A DNA stretch of 64,000 bases from an uncultured Desulfobacter sp. (lineage in GTDB: Bacteria > Desulfobacterota > Desulfobacteria > Desulfobacterales > Desulfobacteraceae): contig NZ_OY781882.1 of the NCBI RefSeq assembly GCF_963677125.1, positions 2,550,501 to 2,614,500 of the forward strand, given 5' to 3'. Positions 8,259 through 17,202 of the stretch are shown here, one piece after another. The notes below the pieces were generated by a model, which was not told where the DNA came from, made no database searches, and saw only the letters and a program-made list of their open reading frames with translations. Every line of letters starts with the position of its first letter. Positions within the stretch are counted from its first letter, which is position 1. The position numbers and the translations under genes were made by a program.

Positions 8259-8399
8259 GTGCCCGACCGAAAACCGTAAATTTTGCCGATTACTTCGTTG
8301 GTCGCAAATTTTAATCCTCGAAATACGCCATGTATTCCTCCGGTTAAAATTTTTGCCCGCCTTGTACTCGACAAAATTTCCAGGTTTTCGTTCAGACAC
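8259..8399 (-). repeat. interspersed palindromic element, long variant (141 bp)
   Basis: The ends GTGCCCGACCGAAAACC and, in reverse complement, GTGTCTGAACGAAAACC form an imperfect terminal inverted repeat. Read on the minus strand, the centre contains CAAGGCGGGC, AACCGGAG, an apical hairpin AATAC-ATGGC-GTATT, and CGAGGATT. The order and motifs match the three shorter elements at 20731, 52095 and 63015, although the arms differ in sequence. It fills most of the gap between the lytic transglycosylase and the GGDEF-EAL gene. No coding sequence is seen in it. Confidence 0.7.
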
Positions 8400-8435
8400 T
8401 AGTTAATATCCAGATAAATGGAAGGGGCTGCCACA

Positions 8436-11162
8436 ATGAAAACTAAACTTTCAAACATCTCACTGTTTACAGCGCTTACTATTGCATTCGTGTTCTCCGG
8501 GATTCTCCTGTGGAATATGCACAGCACCTTCACAAAATTCGGCCGGAAAAATAAGGAAGGACTTCGAACCTTTTACGTTGATCAGCAAAAAAAACTTATC
8601 AAAAACGAAGTTGAACGGCTGACCAAACGAATATCTGCTACAAAAAATGCCGTAATCAAGTCTGCCCAGATTAATCTTAAAGATAAAGTGCATTCGGCCG
8701 AAGATTTTATTCAAAACATCTACATGACTCATAAAAAAGACCAGGCTCAGTATAAAGCGCATATAGACAACATGATCTCATCCTTTAACTGGGCCAACAA
8801 CGCGGGGTATTTTTATATTTTATCCGGGGACGGTACGGTCAGGCACCACGGCACCAAACTTGAACTGATCGGTAAAAATATCTATTCCCTGAAAAAAAAG
8901 TTCCCTGATTTAATAACATTTTTTGAAACCGCAAAAACTCAAGGGTCTGTTATGGAAAAGTACATGTACTATAAACCGGGCAAGGGGGACAAACCTTACG
9001 AAAAGCTCGGATATGCCGTATACAACAGGACGCTCGATATCGTTATCGGAACGGGATACTACATGGACGATCTGAATGAACAGGGTAAACAGGCAATCCT
9101 GCAATTTATTGCCGAAGACAGGTTCGGTTATCAAGATTACGGCTACTTCTGGATTTTTTCAACTGATTATAAAACGATTTTTCACATTGATCCCAAAATC
9201 TATAATACAGATCTGAAATCGTTGCGTGATGCAAACAACAAACCGGTTATCAAAGAGTTTGTTGACATCGCAACATCCAAAGGCCAAGGATTCAGTTCAT
9301 ATTACTGGGAAATCCCGGGACAGGCCACAACAGCTAAAAAGATATCGTACCTGGTATATATTCCGGACTGGGACTGGATTGTGGGATCCGGATTTTATTT
9401 TGAAAATTTTTATGAACTTGTGGGAACGGTGGAGTCAATAAGCAGTTCACTTCTCAGACAGGAGATCATAAAAAACAGCCTGATCATCATCGCTCTTTTT
9501 GTCTTTACACTGGCAGCGTCACTGTTCGTTTATAAAAGGATCCACAAAATTGAGTCGGAACAAAAAAAATCCCTCAATGACCTGCTGCAGTACAAAACCG
9601 TTATAGACAAAAGCGCAATCGTCAGCATTACGGATCTGGACGGAAACATTATTCATGCAAATGACGAACTGTGTGAAATCACAGGATTTGATAAAGAAGA
9701 ATTACTGCATGCCACCCACAGTCAACTCAGCCATCCGGACACCCCGGGATCAACCTACAGGGAACTGTGGACAACCATCAAAAAAGGGGAAACATGGCGC
9801 GGAATCTTTAAAAACCTGAAAAAGGACGGCGGCTATTTTTTTCAAAAATCAACCATCGTGCCGTTTAAAGATAAAGATGGAAAGGTGATCAAATATGTTT
9901 CAATCAGCCATGATGTCACCGAAGTGTTTGAAAACAAATCCCAGCTTCAAAAATACCTCAATTATGACACCTTGACCGAGTTGAACAATAGAAACAGTCT
10001 GCTCATGGAGATAAAAAAAGCCAAATCAGCAGACCTTGCCGTCATTGATATAGATGACTTTCACAAAATAAATGAAACCTATGGCATGAAAACCGGAGAC
10101 AAACTGCTTAAAATATTTGCCTCAAGGCTTTCTGATCATAGGCACCTGTACCGCTATTTTATTTACAGACTGCACTCTGATGTATTTGCCGTATTTTCCA
10201 CACAAAGTGATAAAAATCTTTTTATCATCGATGTTGAAACAGCGCTTAAGGATATCGTCAAAGAGACCTTCGTCATCGATAACAAGGAGTTGATGATCAG
10301 CACCATCACAGGCTACGCCCATGGCTCGGACAACATTTTGGCCCATGCGGATGCGGCGTTGCAGTTTGCAAAGGCAAATAATATCGATCATTACGCCTAC
10401 GATCCTTTAAAAGTGGATAACAGCAAGATATATGAACAAAATATCCGGGTGGTAAAAATGCTCAGCAGTGCCATTGATGAAGACCGGGTTATACCTTTTT
10501 TCCAGCCGATCACAGGCACCGGCAAGCCCAAGTATGAAAGCCTGATGCGGATTATGGATACCGATGGCGGTATAATCCCCCCGGCACAATTCCTTGAAAT
10601 CAGCAAGCAGACCCGGTTTTATCCGACGCTGACCAAAATTATCGTAAAAAAGACCATAGACACCTTTGTGAACGATGACAGTACGTTCAGTATAAATATT
10701 TCGACCGAGGATATCTTAAACAGCGAGACCATGGACTTTATTTATGACTATGCCGTTGCCCAAAACGTCATGTCACGCATGATACTTGAACTTGTGGAGT
10801 CCGAAAGCTTGTCTTCCTTTGGCGGTGCAACAGATATCATTTACAAATTTAAAAATGCCGGGGCAAAAATTGCCATTGATGATTTTGGCACAGGATATTC
10901 TAACTTTGATTATCTGCTCAAGATCAAAGCAGACTACATCAAAATTGACGGCAGCATCATCAAGTTGATCACTAACGATGAGCGTGCCGTGGATGTTGTT
11001 AATTCCATTATCTCCTATACAAAAAAGCTGAAGATGAAATCCATTGCAGAGTTCATCTCCACGGAAACACTTTCAGACAAGGCAAAAGCCCTTGGGATTA
11101 ATTATCAGCAAGGGTTTTACCATGGCAAACCTGATCCGGTCCCTGATAAAACGATTTTCTAA
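8436..11162 (+). CDS. Cache-PAS-GGDEF-EAL c-di-GMP phosphodiesterase
   Basis: A 908-residue membrane protein. TM1 (about 8-27) is followed by two tandem Cache-type sensor modules, each with the W(A)N-x-x-G-Y-F/W-x-x style core (WANNAGYFYI and FGYQDYGYFWIF), TM2 (about 345-365), a PAS domain (about 380-500), a GGDEF domain and an EAL domain (about 660-900). The GGDEF signature is lost: the position reads LHSDVF, so cyclase activity is unlikely. The EAL domain keeps DDFGTGYSNFDYL, IKIDGS, the ELVES motif and QGFYHGKP, although its EAL triad reads ESL; metal-binding acidic residues are largely intact, so phosphodiesterase activity is plausible. ATG at 8436 is preceded by GGAAGGGG; an upstream in-frame ATG at 8418 is less likely. 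Confidence 0.88.
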   Translation: MKTKLSNISLFTALTIAFVFSGILLWNMHSTFTKFGRKNKEGLRTFYVDQQKKLIKNEVERLTKRISATKNAVIKSAQINLKDKVHSAEDFIQNIYMTHKKDQAQYKAHIDNMISSFNWANNAGYFYILSGDGTVRHHGTKLELIGKNIYSLKKKFPDLITFFETAKTQGSVMEKYMYYKPGKGDKPYEKLGYAVYNRTLDIVIGTGYYMDDLNEQGKQAILQFIAEDRFGYQDYGYFWIFSTDYKTIFHIDPKIYNTDLKSLRDANNKPVIKEFVDIATSKGQGFSSYYWEIPGQATTAKKISYLVYIPDWDWIVGSGFYFENFYELVGTVESISSSLLRQEIIKNSLIIIALFVFTLAASLFVYKRIHKIESEQKKSLNDLLQYKTVIDKSAIVSITDLDGNIIHANDELCEITGFDKEELLHATHSQLSHPDTPGSTYRELWTTIKKGETWRGIFKNLKKDGGYFFQKSTIVPFKDKDGKVIKYVSISHDVTEVFENKSQLQKYLNYDTLTELNNRNSLLMEIKKAKSADLAVIDIDDFHKINETYGMKTGDKLLKIFASRLSDHRHLYRYFIYRLHSDVFAVFSTQSDKNLFIIDVETALKDIVKETFVIDNKELMISTITGYAHGSDNILAHADAALQFAKANNIDHYAYDPLKVDNSKIYEQNIRVVKMLSSAIDEDRVIPFFQPITGTGKPKYESLMRIMDTDGGIIPPAQFLEISKQTRFYPTLTKIIVKKTIDTFVNDDSTFSINISTEDILNSETMDFIYDYAVAQNVMSRMILELVESESLSSFGGATDIIYKFKNAGAKIAIDDFGTGYSNFDYLLKIKADYIKIDGSIIKLITNDERAVDVVNSIISYTKKLKMKSIAEFISTETLSDKAKALGINYQQGFYHGKPDPVPDKTIF

Positions 11163-11224
11163 ACCCTTTGCAGGGAGCAAAACATTGATCATGGTGTTTT
11201 AATGCATCCCATGTTGAATTATTT

Positions 11225-12454
11225 ATGAGAATTCTTAATATTTTAAGCCAGATGCCTGATTTCACAGGCTCAGGAAAAACAGTCCAGGCCATTATGCGGC
11301 AATCTTGTGCCAGAGGACATGAAAACTTTCTTGTGGCGGGCATCCAGGATGATTTTAAATTAGATTCGTCTGTGCTGCCCCCGGATCACACCGAGTTTGT
11401 CCGGTTTAACCATGGGGATCTCGACTTCAGGCTCCCGGGCATGAGTGATGTAATGCCCTACCCCAGTACGGTTTTTTCTTCAATGACCAAAGATCAAATT
11501 GGCCGGTATAAAACCGCATTCAGACAGATCCTTGAAAAAGCGCGAAAAAAATTTCGTCCGGATCTGATCCATACCCACCATCTTTGGATTGTTTCCAAAA
11601 CAGCCAGACAGGTATTTCAGGACTTGCCCATGGTCACCTCCTGCCACGGCACATGCCTTCGCCAGCACCTTTTGTGCACAGAACTTGACCTGGATATCAG
11701 CGATGCCATGGCAGATATCGACGCTATTTTATGCCTGAGCCGACACCAGAAACAGCAGATTATAGATATTCACAGAATAGATCCGAAACAACTGCATGTG
11801 GTGGGGGCAGGTTTTGAAAAGAAATTGTTCTATTGTGAACCAAAACCTGAAAAAGGACCTGTGCAAATCGTGTATGCAGGCAAACTGAGCAGAGCAAAGG
11901 GTGTGCCCTGGCTGCTTACCGCGTTGAAAACGGTGACAGGCCCCGATTTTTGCCTGCACCTGGCAGGTGCCGGCACCGGCCGGGAAAAACAGGAATGCCT
12001 GACACTGGCGGCAGAACTGGGCAACCGGGTAAAGGTTCATGGTCCTCTGCCCCATGAAACCCTGGCCCAACTGATGCGCAACTCCCATCTCTTTGTTTTG
12101 CCCTCGTTTTTTGAAGGCCTTCCCCTGGTGCTCATGGAAGCCTTGTCTTCGGGCTGCAGGTTACTGACAACCGCGCTACCGGGAACCCGGGAAATATTTG
12201 AAGATACCCGGTCCGGCATGGTCAATCTTCTGGAACTACCGGCCCTTGAAACCGTGGATACACCGTTCCCAAAAGATATGCCGGCTTTGGAGAAGGCCCT
12301 TGCTCATGCTTTAAAAATAAGCATTACAAAGGCGGATCAAAACCGGCAACCGGACCTCGCCCAAGTAAACAAATTAGTCTCTGCTTATACCTGGGAAGGC
12401 GTATTTTCCAAAATAGAAGCGATATATAAAAAAGTTTGCCGTTGTATTCCTTAG
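11225..12454 (+). CDS. GT4-family glycosyltransferase
   Basis: A 409-residue GT-B fold glycosyltransferase. The N terminus MRILNILSQMPDFTGSGKT is the donor-independent Rossmann half with the usual glycine-rich first loop. The C-terminal half begins at IVYAGKLSRAKGVPWLL, and the EX7E-type donor motif is FFEGLPLVLMEALSSG (about 300-315). Such enzymes use a nucleotide-sugar to build capsular, LPS or glycolipid chains; the exact donor and acceptor cannot be read from sequence. No other polysaccharide genes adjoin it. It overlaps the convergent FMN enzyme gene by four bases at the 3' end. The ATG at 11225 lacks a strong ribosome site. Confidence 0.88.
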   Translation: MRILNILSQMPDFTGSGKTVQAIMRQSCARGHENFLVAGIQDDFKLDSSVLPPDHTEFVRFNHGDLDFRLPGMSDVMPYPSTVFSSMTKDQIGRYKTAFRQILEKARKKFRPDLIHTHHLWIVSKTARQVFQDLPMVTSCHGTCLRQHLLCTELDLDISDAMADIDAILCLSRHQKQQIIDIHRIDPKQLHVVGAGFEKKLFYCEPKPEKGPVQIVYAGKLSRAKGVPWLLTALKTVTGPDFCLHLAGAGTGREKQECLTLAAELGNRVKVHGPLPHETLAQLMRNSHLFVLPSFFEGLPLVLMEALSSGCRLLTTALPGTREIFEDTRSGMVNLLELPALETVDTPFPKDMPALEKALAHALKISITKADQNRQPDLAQVNKLVSAYTWEGVFSKIEAIYKKVCRCIP

Positions 12455-13602
12455 CACAATATGGATGTATCAATATCGGAGATGGTACTCACCCCGGTCA
12501 TAAACATGGCTTTTTTCAATATCTTGTGAATATGCGCCATGTGTAATTGAACGCCCAGGGACCCTGCGCCCACAGCAGCCCGGATCACATCCCTGCCCAA
12601 AAGGATAAAATCCGCACCTAGTGCCAGCATCTTAAGCACGTCATAGCCTGTCCTGACGCCGCCGTCTGCCGTAATGATAACCTGACCTTTAAGCTGCTTG
12701 GCAATGTCAGGGAGCACCTCTGCCGTCCCCGGGGTTGCATCCAGCACCCTGCCGCCGTGGTTTGAAACACTGACCACCTTTGCACCGGCATCCGCACAGC
12801 TTACGGCATCCTCCACCGTCATAATTCCTTTGGCAATAAAAGGCAGGGACGTGGCCTGAACCAGTTCTTTAATGTCCTTTACACTCTTGCGGAATACCGG
12901 CTGATGATGCCGGGCCATGATGGTGGACCCGCACCCATCAAGATCCACACCAACCGCAGGACAGCCGAGTTCTTCAGCCGTGCGGATGAATTGTTTGAGC
13001 ACATCCTGGGATCTGGGTTTAAAGATGGGAACAGCCGGCAACCCCTCTTTTTTTATGGCACGAAGGGCCGGATTGTCATCGGGGGTATAAAAAAAGGTAT
13101 CCCCCCGCCAGGCCATGGTACCGGCATCTTTACACCCCCGGATCGTGGCCCGGCAAAAATCTTCTTCGCTGATGGCATTACCATAGCGCTCGGCACCAGC
13201 TGTGGAAGCGCCCATAACCGGGAAATCCAGTTTGGTACCAAAAAATGTACAGGAGGTATCAGGTTCGGTATGTTCCCCCACCACCTTCAATTTAAAACGC
13301 ACCGACTCAAGGGCTGCAACATTTGCCCGAAAGGAGAAACCGGCACCGGCACCACCGAATCCAATGGGTTTGCCATAGGCCTCTTTCTGGCAAATTTTAT
13401 CAAAATTGCCGTCACAGGCGGGGTAAGCCGCGCAAAACCCTTTAAGATTTTTCCTTGCCCTGTCCCGGACTGCTTCAAGGGTTTCGGGCACTGTTTCCTT
13501 ATCAAGAATAACGCGGTTGTCTGATCCGCAAACGCTGCACTGTTCAGGCTGTTCTTCCTGATCCATCGTAGTAAAGCACATCGTACATTGCCAGATAGTC
13601 AT
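12451..13602 (-). CDS. FMN-dependent alpha-hydroxy-acid dehydrogenase with rubredoxin-like N terminus
   Basis: A 383-residue protein. Residues 1-35 form a zinc or iron knuckle with two CxxC pairs (WQCTMCF and QCSVCGSD), like a rubredoxin-type adaptor. The rest is a TIM-barrel flavoenzyme of the lactate oxidase/IPP isomerase type 2 superfamily: SVSNHGGRVLD holds the catalytic histidine-arginine pair, ITADGGVRTGYDVLKMLALGAD and LLGRD bind the FMN phosphate. Family members oxidise 2-hydroxy acids to 2-oxo acids, here perhaps delivering electrons through the metal knuckle rather than to oxygen. It lies 23 bases downstream of korB and probably belongs to that operon, which suggests it feeds or drains a 2-oxoacid. 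The substrate is unknown. Confidence 0.85.
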   Translation of the reverse strand: MTIWQCTMCFTTMDQEEQPEQCSVCGSDNRVILDKETVPETLEAVRDRARKNLKGFCAAYPACDGNFDKICQKEAYGKPIGFGGAGAGFSFRANVAALESVRFKLKVVGEHTEPDTSCTFFGTKLDFPVMGASTAGAERYGNAISEEDFCRATIRGCKDAGTMAWRGDTFFYTPDDNPALRAIKKEGLPAVPIFKPRSQDVLKQFIRTAEELGCPAVGVDLDGCGSTIMARHHQPVFRKSVKDIKELVQATSLPFIAKGIMTVEDAVSCADAGAKVVSVSNHGGRVLDATPGTAEVLPDIAKQLKGQVIITADGGVRTGYDVLKMLALGADFILLGRDVIRAAVGAGSLGVQLHMAHIHKILKKAMFMTGVSTISDIDTSILC

Positions 13603-13625
13603 ATCAGATGATCACTCCTGTTTCA

Positions 13626-14483
13626 CTATAGGTTTTTAAAAAGCGTTTCTGCCGTCAGCTTGCTGTCATAATTATGTGCGGCAAGGGCACTTGTCTTAAG
13701 ATTAGGAACCCGTTCGTGGAATGGCGTGCCGGGCATCTCATACAACACGCCTAAAGGCAGGCTGTTTTCCCACTCCTGGGCCAGCGTCAATGCCTTGCCA
13801 AGGTCCTGGGGATCATGATCCGTATCCTCAAGCTTATACGCCCGCTCTTTATACCAGCTCAACGTGTTTATTTTATTAAAGGAGACACAGGGCTGCAGAA
13901 TATCAACCAAAGCAAAGCCTTTGTAATTCATCGCTTTGACGATCAATTCCGTCAAATGTTCAGGCTCACCGGACAAGCCTCGTGCCACAAATCCCGTACC
14001 GGCCGCCAGGGCAATGGCCAGGGCGGAAAATTGAGATGAGGAGGTGCCTGTGGTCTGCATTTTGGTAACCATTCCCAGGCTTGATGTGGGAGACGCCTGC
14101 CCCTTGGTCAGCCCGTAAATCTGGTTGTTGTGCACCAGCAGCGTCATATCCAGATTCCGCCGGATAGCGGCGAGAAAATGGTTTCCGCCTTCTCCATAAC
14201 AGTCACCGTCTCCGCAGTTTACCACCACCGTCAGGTCGTTATTGGCAATCTTTGTCCCGGTTGCAAGGGGGAGCGCCCTGCCGTGAAGCCCATGGAACAT
14301 GCTGCATTTAAGAAAGTGAGGGGTTTTTCCGGCCTGACCGATACCTGAAATCAATGTAAGCTTTTCAGGCGGAATCTGCTGCTGGGCAAAGGCATTTTTC
14401 ATGGCGGCAAGAATCTGGAAGTTACCACATCCGGGGCACCATTTGTTTTCGTAATTACAGTCGAAATCTTTTGAAGTAACCAT
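13626..14483 (-). CDS. korB: 2-oxoacid:ferredoxin oxidoreductase, beta subunit
   Basis: A 285-residue thiamine-diphosphate-binding subunit. WCPGCGNFQIL supplies cysteines for the proximal cluster, and GDGDCYGEGGNHFLAA with HNNQIYGLTKGQASPTS is the ThDP/Mg2+ binding motif characteristic of KorB/PorB. With the alpha subunit it oxidatively decarboxylates a 2-oxoacid with CoA, reducing ferredoxin, or runs in reverse for carboxylation. A fourth-cluster delta subunit is not encoded nearby, so this is the two-subunit class typical of 2-oxoglutarate or broad 2-oxoacid enzymes. Start and upstream stop share one base (TAATG), showing translational coupling with korA. Confidence 0.9.
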   Translation of the reverse strand: MVTSKDFDCNYENKWCPGCGNFQILAAMKNAFAQQQIPPEKLTLISGIGQAGKTPHFLKCSMFHGLHGRALPLATGTKIANNDLTVVVNCGDGDCYGEGGNHFLAAIRRNLDMTLLVHNNQIYGLTKGQASPTSSLGMVTKMQTTGTSSSQFSALAIALAAGTGFVARGLSGEPEHLTELIVKAMNYKGFALVDILQPCVSFNKINTLSWYKERAYKLEDTDHDPQDLGKALTLAQEWENSLPLGVLYEMPGTPFHERVPNLKTSALAAHNYDSKLTAETLFKNL

Positions 14484-16183
14484 TATTTCACCATCTCCTT
14501 TACCTTTTGAACAATATAGTCCGGAAAAAAAGGTCTGCCGTCAATTTTAAGAATAGAACCAAAGGCAGAGACACCTGCCTCCTGGGCAAGCAGGAGACCC
14601 AGCTGACCGGATGTATTTTGTTCTACCATGATCAGCTGCTTGCCGGCCAACGCATCCTTAACAGCCTGACTGTCCATGGGCCATATGTCTTTGAACACAG
14701 CCGCCCCGACCTCTACACCCTCGGCCTTGAGCCGTTCAACCGCTTCCAAGATGTTTCCTTTTGTTGAACCCCACCCCACCAGAAAAATTGGCGCTGTCGG
14801 GTTTTCTATAAGCGGGGGCGACATCTCTTTGATCATGTTCGGCAGCTTTGCCGCACGCTTTTGGGTCATGGCAATCTTATTTGCGGCATTTTCACTGATG
14901 TGTCCTTCGGGGTCATGTTCATTGCCTGTGACCCGGACAAGGCCCGGCCCGGAACTTGGCAGTCGTTGCGGAGAGACGCCGTCCTGGGTCACTTTATACC
15001 GTAAATATGGATTTTCATCATCACCAGAGTTATTCTGCTCATAAAAGCGTTCTATTTGAGAATCCACCGCGAGTGTATTGACCTCTGTCATCCTGAAATC
15101 AGCCAGAAACTGATCAAGAAGTACAATGGCCGGAACCTGGTACTTTTCTGCCAGATGGAACGCCTTTTTCATGGTCTCAAAGGTTTCAACCGGTGTGCCC
15201 GGTGCAAAAACAAATCTTGGGAATTCATCCTGGGAGGCGTGGATGGAAAAAAGCAAATCCGCCTGCCCGGTTCGGGTGGGAAGGCCTGTGGCAGGCCCCG
15301 GACGCTGGGCATTGAGGATCACCAGCGGGGTTTCCGTCATGGCGGCAAGCCCCAACCCTTCGGTCATGAGACAAAAGCCGCCGCCCGACGTTGCAGTCAT
15401 GGCACGGACACCGGCAAAGGATGCGCCAATGGCCATGACCACAGCGGCAATCTCATCTTCTGCCTGCTCGACAACAACGGGAAGTTTGTTGGTATAGGAA
15501 ACTACATTGGTTATTACACCTGTAGCCGGACTCATGGGGTAAAATGGAAAAAACCGGCAATCCGCAGCCAGCGCCCCCAAGGCAGCGGCCTTGGCGCCGC
15601 TGAGAATGACGTTTTTGACCTCTTTGGCCTCCCAAGTGAACCCCGTGGCCAGGCCTAAATCTTTGGCGGCATCAAATCCTTTCTGGGCGGCGGCCATATT
15701 CAACGCCACGATTTTCTCACCTTTGGCGGCAAACCGCTTTTTCAAAAGATCAGCCAGCATACTGAACGGCGTGCCGAGTATGGAAAGGACAGCACCTGCG
15801 GCCACTGTATTGGCGGTAATTTTCCCCCCTGCCTCTTGTGCCAGTTTCATCAAGGGGATGTCAAAACGTGTCTTGCTTTGTGTTTCGGATTTATCAGCAT
15901 TCACAATGGCAATGCCGTCAGGGCGCAGCTGATCTTTATGCAACGCATAGGCATCCTTATCAATGCAGACAAGGATATCAATTCTGTTGCCGGGGGCGGC
16001 AACCTCTTTATCACTGATTCGCAGCAGGTTAAAATTGTGCCCGCCCCGGACTCTTGATTCAAAGTCATCCACAGAGAAGGTAAACAAACCACTGTGGTGA
16101 CACACTTCGGAGAGCAGATCACCAATGGTTTGTATGCCCTGCCCTGCAGCGCCCGCAATTTTTAGTGTAACATCGGTTTTCAT
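14483..16183 (-). CDS. korA: 2-oxoacid:ferredoxin oxidoreductase, fused gamma-alpha subunit
   Basis: A 566-residue subunit made of a gamma domain (about 1-185, starting with the GAAGQGIQTIGDLLSEV glycine loop and SRVRGGHN) fused to the alpha pyrimidine-binding domain (about 195-400: YPMSPATGVITN, ATSGGGFCLMTEGLG) and a C-terminal transketolase-like domain II (about 460-560, LVGWGSTKGNILEA). This gamma-alpha fusion is the usual KorA/OorA architecture in anaerobes. The 3' end couples to korB. Together with korB it links 2-oxoacids to ferredoxin in the oxidative or reductive TCA/acetyl-CoA metabolism of sulfate reducers. The substrate is most likely 2-oxoglutarate but could be another 2-oxoacid. 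Confidence 0.9.
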   Translation of the reverse strand: MKTDVTLKIAGAAGQGIQTIGDLLSEVCHHSGLFTFSVDDFESRVRGGHNFNLLRISDKEVAAPGNRIDILVCIDKDAYALHKDQLRPDGIAIVNADKSETQSKTRFDIPLMKLAQEAGGKITANTVAAGAVLSILGTPFSMLADLLKKRFAAKGEKIVALNMAAAQKGFDAAKDLGLATGFTWEAKEVKNVILSGAKAAALGALAADCRFFPFYPMSPATGVITNVVSYTNKLPVVVEQAEDEIAAVVMAIGASFAGVRAMTATSGGGFCLMTEGLGLAAMTETPLVILNAQRPGPATGLPTRTGQADLLFSIHASQDEFPRFVFAPGTPVETFETMKKAFHLAEKYQVPAIVLLDQFLADFRMTEVNTLAVDSQIERFYEQNNSGDDENPYLRYKVTQDGVSPQRLPSSGPGLVRVTGNEHDPEGHISENAANKIAMTQKRAAKLPNMIKEMSPPLIENPTAPIFLVGWGSTKGNILEAVERLKAEGVEVGAAVFKDIWPMDSQAVKDALAGKQLIMVEQNTSGQLGLLLAQEAGVSAFGSILKIDGRPFFPDYIVQKVKEMVK

Positions 16184-16293
16184 GGATGCCCCTATCGTTA
16201 ATTTTGAGTAAAAGAAAATAAAAGGCCACGTTTTTTGAGGATAAAATATTGAAAAAAAACGTCAAGCAAAGCCTGCCGGCCTGAATCCAAAAT

Positions 16294-16602
16294 TTGTCAT
16301 ATACAGATGAATATGATGTCGATAAAAAGAAAAGTCAATCCTTTGTCCTGTATCACTCTTTTGCTCCTGAGCATATCTCCCTTGTGGAAGGTCAGCGTCA
16401 GGGGCTTTTAATGACAGGCGGCGGACCATTTGAAAATAATGCGGCCGAAGCATTCACCGCATTTGGCAGGATGCAGAAATACCACAAATCAGTCAACGCC
16501 GCAGAGTTGTTCCTTGGCGGATGCTCAACCCCGGATCAGCTGGACGAGGGTGTCAAAGGCCAGGCATGCGAGTTTGCCCGAAAACTTGCAGGTCACGTAT
16601 AG
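16294..16602 (+). pseudogene. remnant of a flavodoxin-fold NADPH-dependent FMN reductase
   Basis: The frame encodes about 100 residues, starting only with a TTG and lacking a ribosome site. From residue 30 on, VEGQRQGLLMTGGGPFENNA, AFTAFGRMQ and ELFLGGCSTPDQLDEGV match the C-terminal third of NADPH-dependent FMN reductase/iron-sulfur flavoproteins. The N-terminal FMN-binding loop and the usual cysteine motif are missing, and I see no matching reading frame upstream. A 3' fragment left by deletion is the best explanation. It is followed directly by a palindromic repeat at 16620. Confidence 0.6.
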
Positions 16603-16619
16603 CCTTATTTAAGATAAAA

Positions 16620-16680
16620 ACCATGAAGTTCACGAAGATGATAGCGAGCAAAACTTCGTGTTCTTCGTGAACTTCGTGGT
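16620..16680. repeat. palindromic 'TTCGTG' repeat
   Basis: Arms of 18 bases at 16621-16638 and 16662-16679 pair with one mismatch (CCATGAAGTTCACGAAGA against the complement of TCTTCGTGAACTTCGTGG). Between them lies a further partial repeat of CTTCGTG. Similar 'ttcttcgtgaacttcgtgg' sequences recur between genes in many environmental bacteria. Here it lies between a gene remnant and the CYTH gene, where it could act as a 3' hairpin for the minus-strand operon. Confidence 0.75.
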
Positions 16681-16714
16681 AAAAATAATCAATGATGAAC
16701 CTCGTGACTTCTGT

Positions 16715-17188
16715 TCAAGCTGAACTTGAGGGACGACCATTTTCAGCAAGACTTTTATTTTTATACCGGTCGTCTTCGGTCACATCCGCCCCAAACCATT
16801 GGGGCGGAACAAAAGCCCTGGCTTGGGTTTCATCACCAAACTCCACCTCACACAACAAAAGGCCTGAAAGCGCGCCTGAAAATTCATCAATTTCAGCAGT
16901 AAGCCCGTTTTTAAGAATGGCTTTGGAGCGTTGCTTTTCTACCCGGCGATCCTGGGTCAACGGCCATAGATGATTGAAATCAGCTTCACCAATTTTGATC
17001 TCTGCCTCTTCCCTCACAAGGCCCTGCCCCCGTTTAAAGGTCATAAAAAATACATCGCCTTTCTGACGAAGTCTGATCTCAACAGAATCCCGGGATTTGG
17101 AAATATAACCTTGGCGGATACATATGGTGGACTGCAAAGTAATGTCCGGCATTTTAGTCAGCAGGAACTTTCGTTCTATTTCTTTCAT
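16715..17188 (-). CDS. CYTH-domain (triphosphate tunnel) phosphohydrolase-like protein
   Basis: A 157-residue CYTH protein. The signature ExExK is MKEIERKFL at the very N terminus (E3, E5, K7); further tunnel residues are in EIRLRQKGDVFFMTFKRG (charged residues on beta strands) and AEIDEFSG. CYTH enzymes bind triphosphate compounds in a beta-barrel tunnel and act as inorganic triphosphatases, thiamine triphosphatases or adenylate cyclases. In this operon, behind CHAD and ParA genes and next to Ppx/Ppk genes, triphosphate or polyphosphate is the likeliest substrate. The start at 17188 has GGAAAC upstream; a longer frame to 17224 would overlap the end of the ParA gene. A typical CYTH-CHAD fusion here exists as two separate genes. 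Confidence 0.85.
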   Translation of the reverse strand: MKEIERKFLLTKMPDITLQSTICIRQGYISKSRDSVEIRLRQKGDVFFMTFKRGQGLVREEAEIKIGEADFNHLWPLTQDRRVEKQRSKAILKNGLTAEIDEFSGALSGLLLCEVEFGDETQARAFVPPQWFGADVTEDDRYKNKSLAENGRPSSSA

Positions 17189-17202
17189 TATATACTGTTT
17201 CC

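Noticed and set aside
15056..15658. A 200-codon plus-strand frame opposite korA
   Set aside because: It lies in the antisense of a conserved korA gene; GC-rich codon structure produces the open frame.
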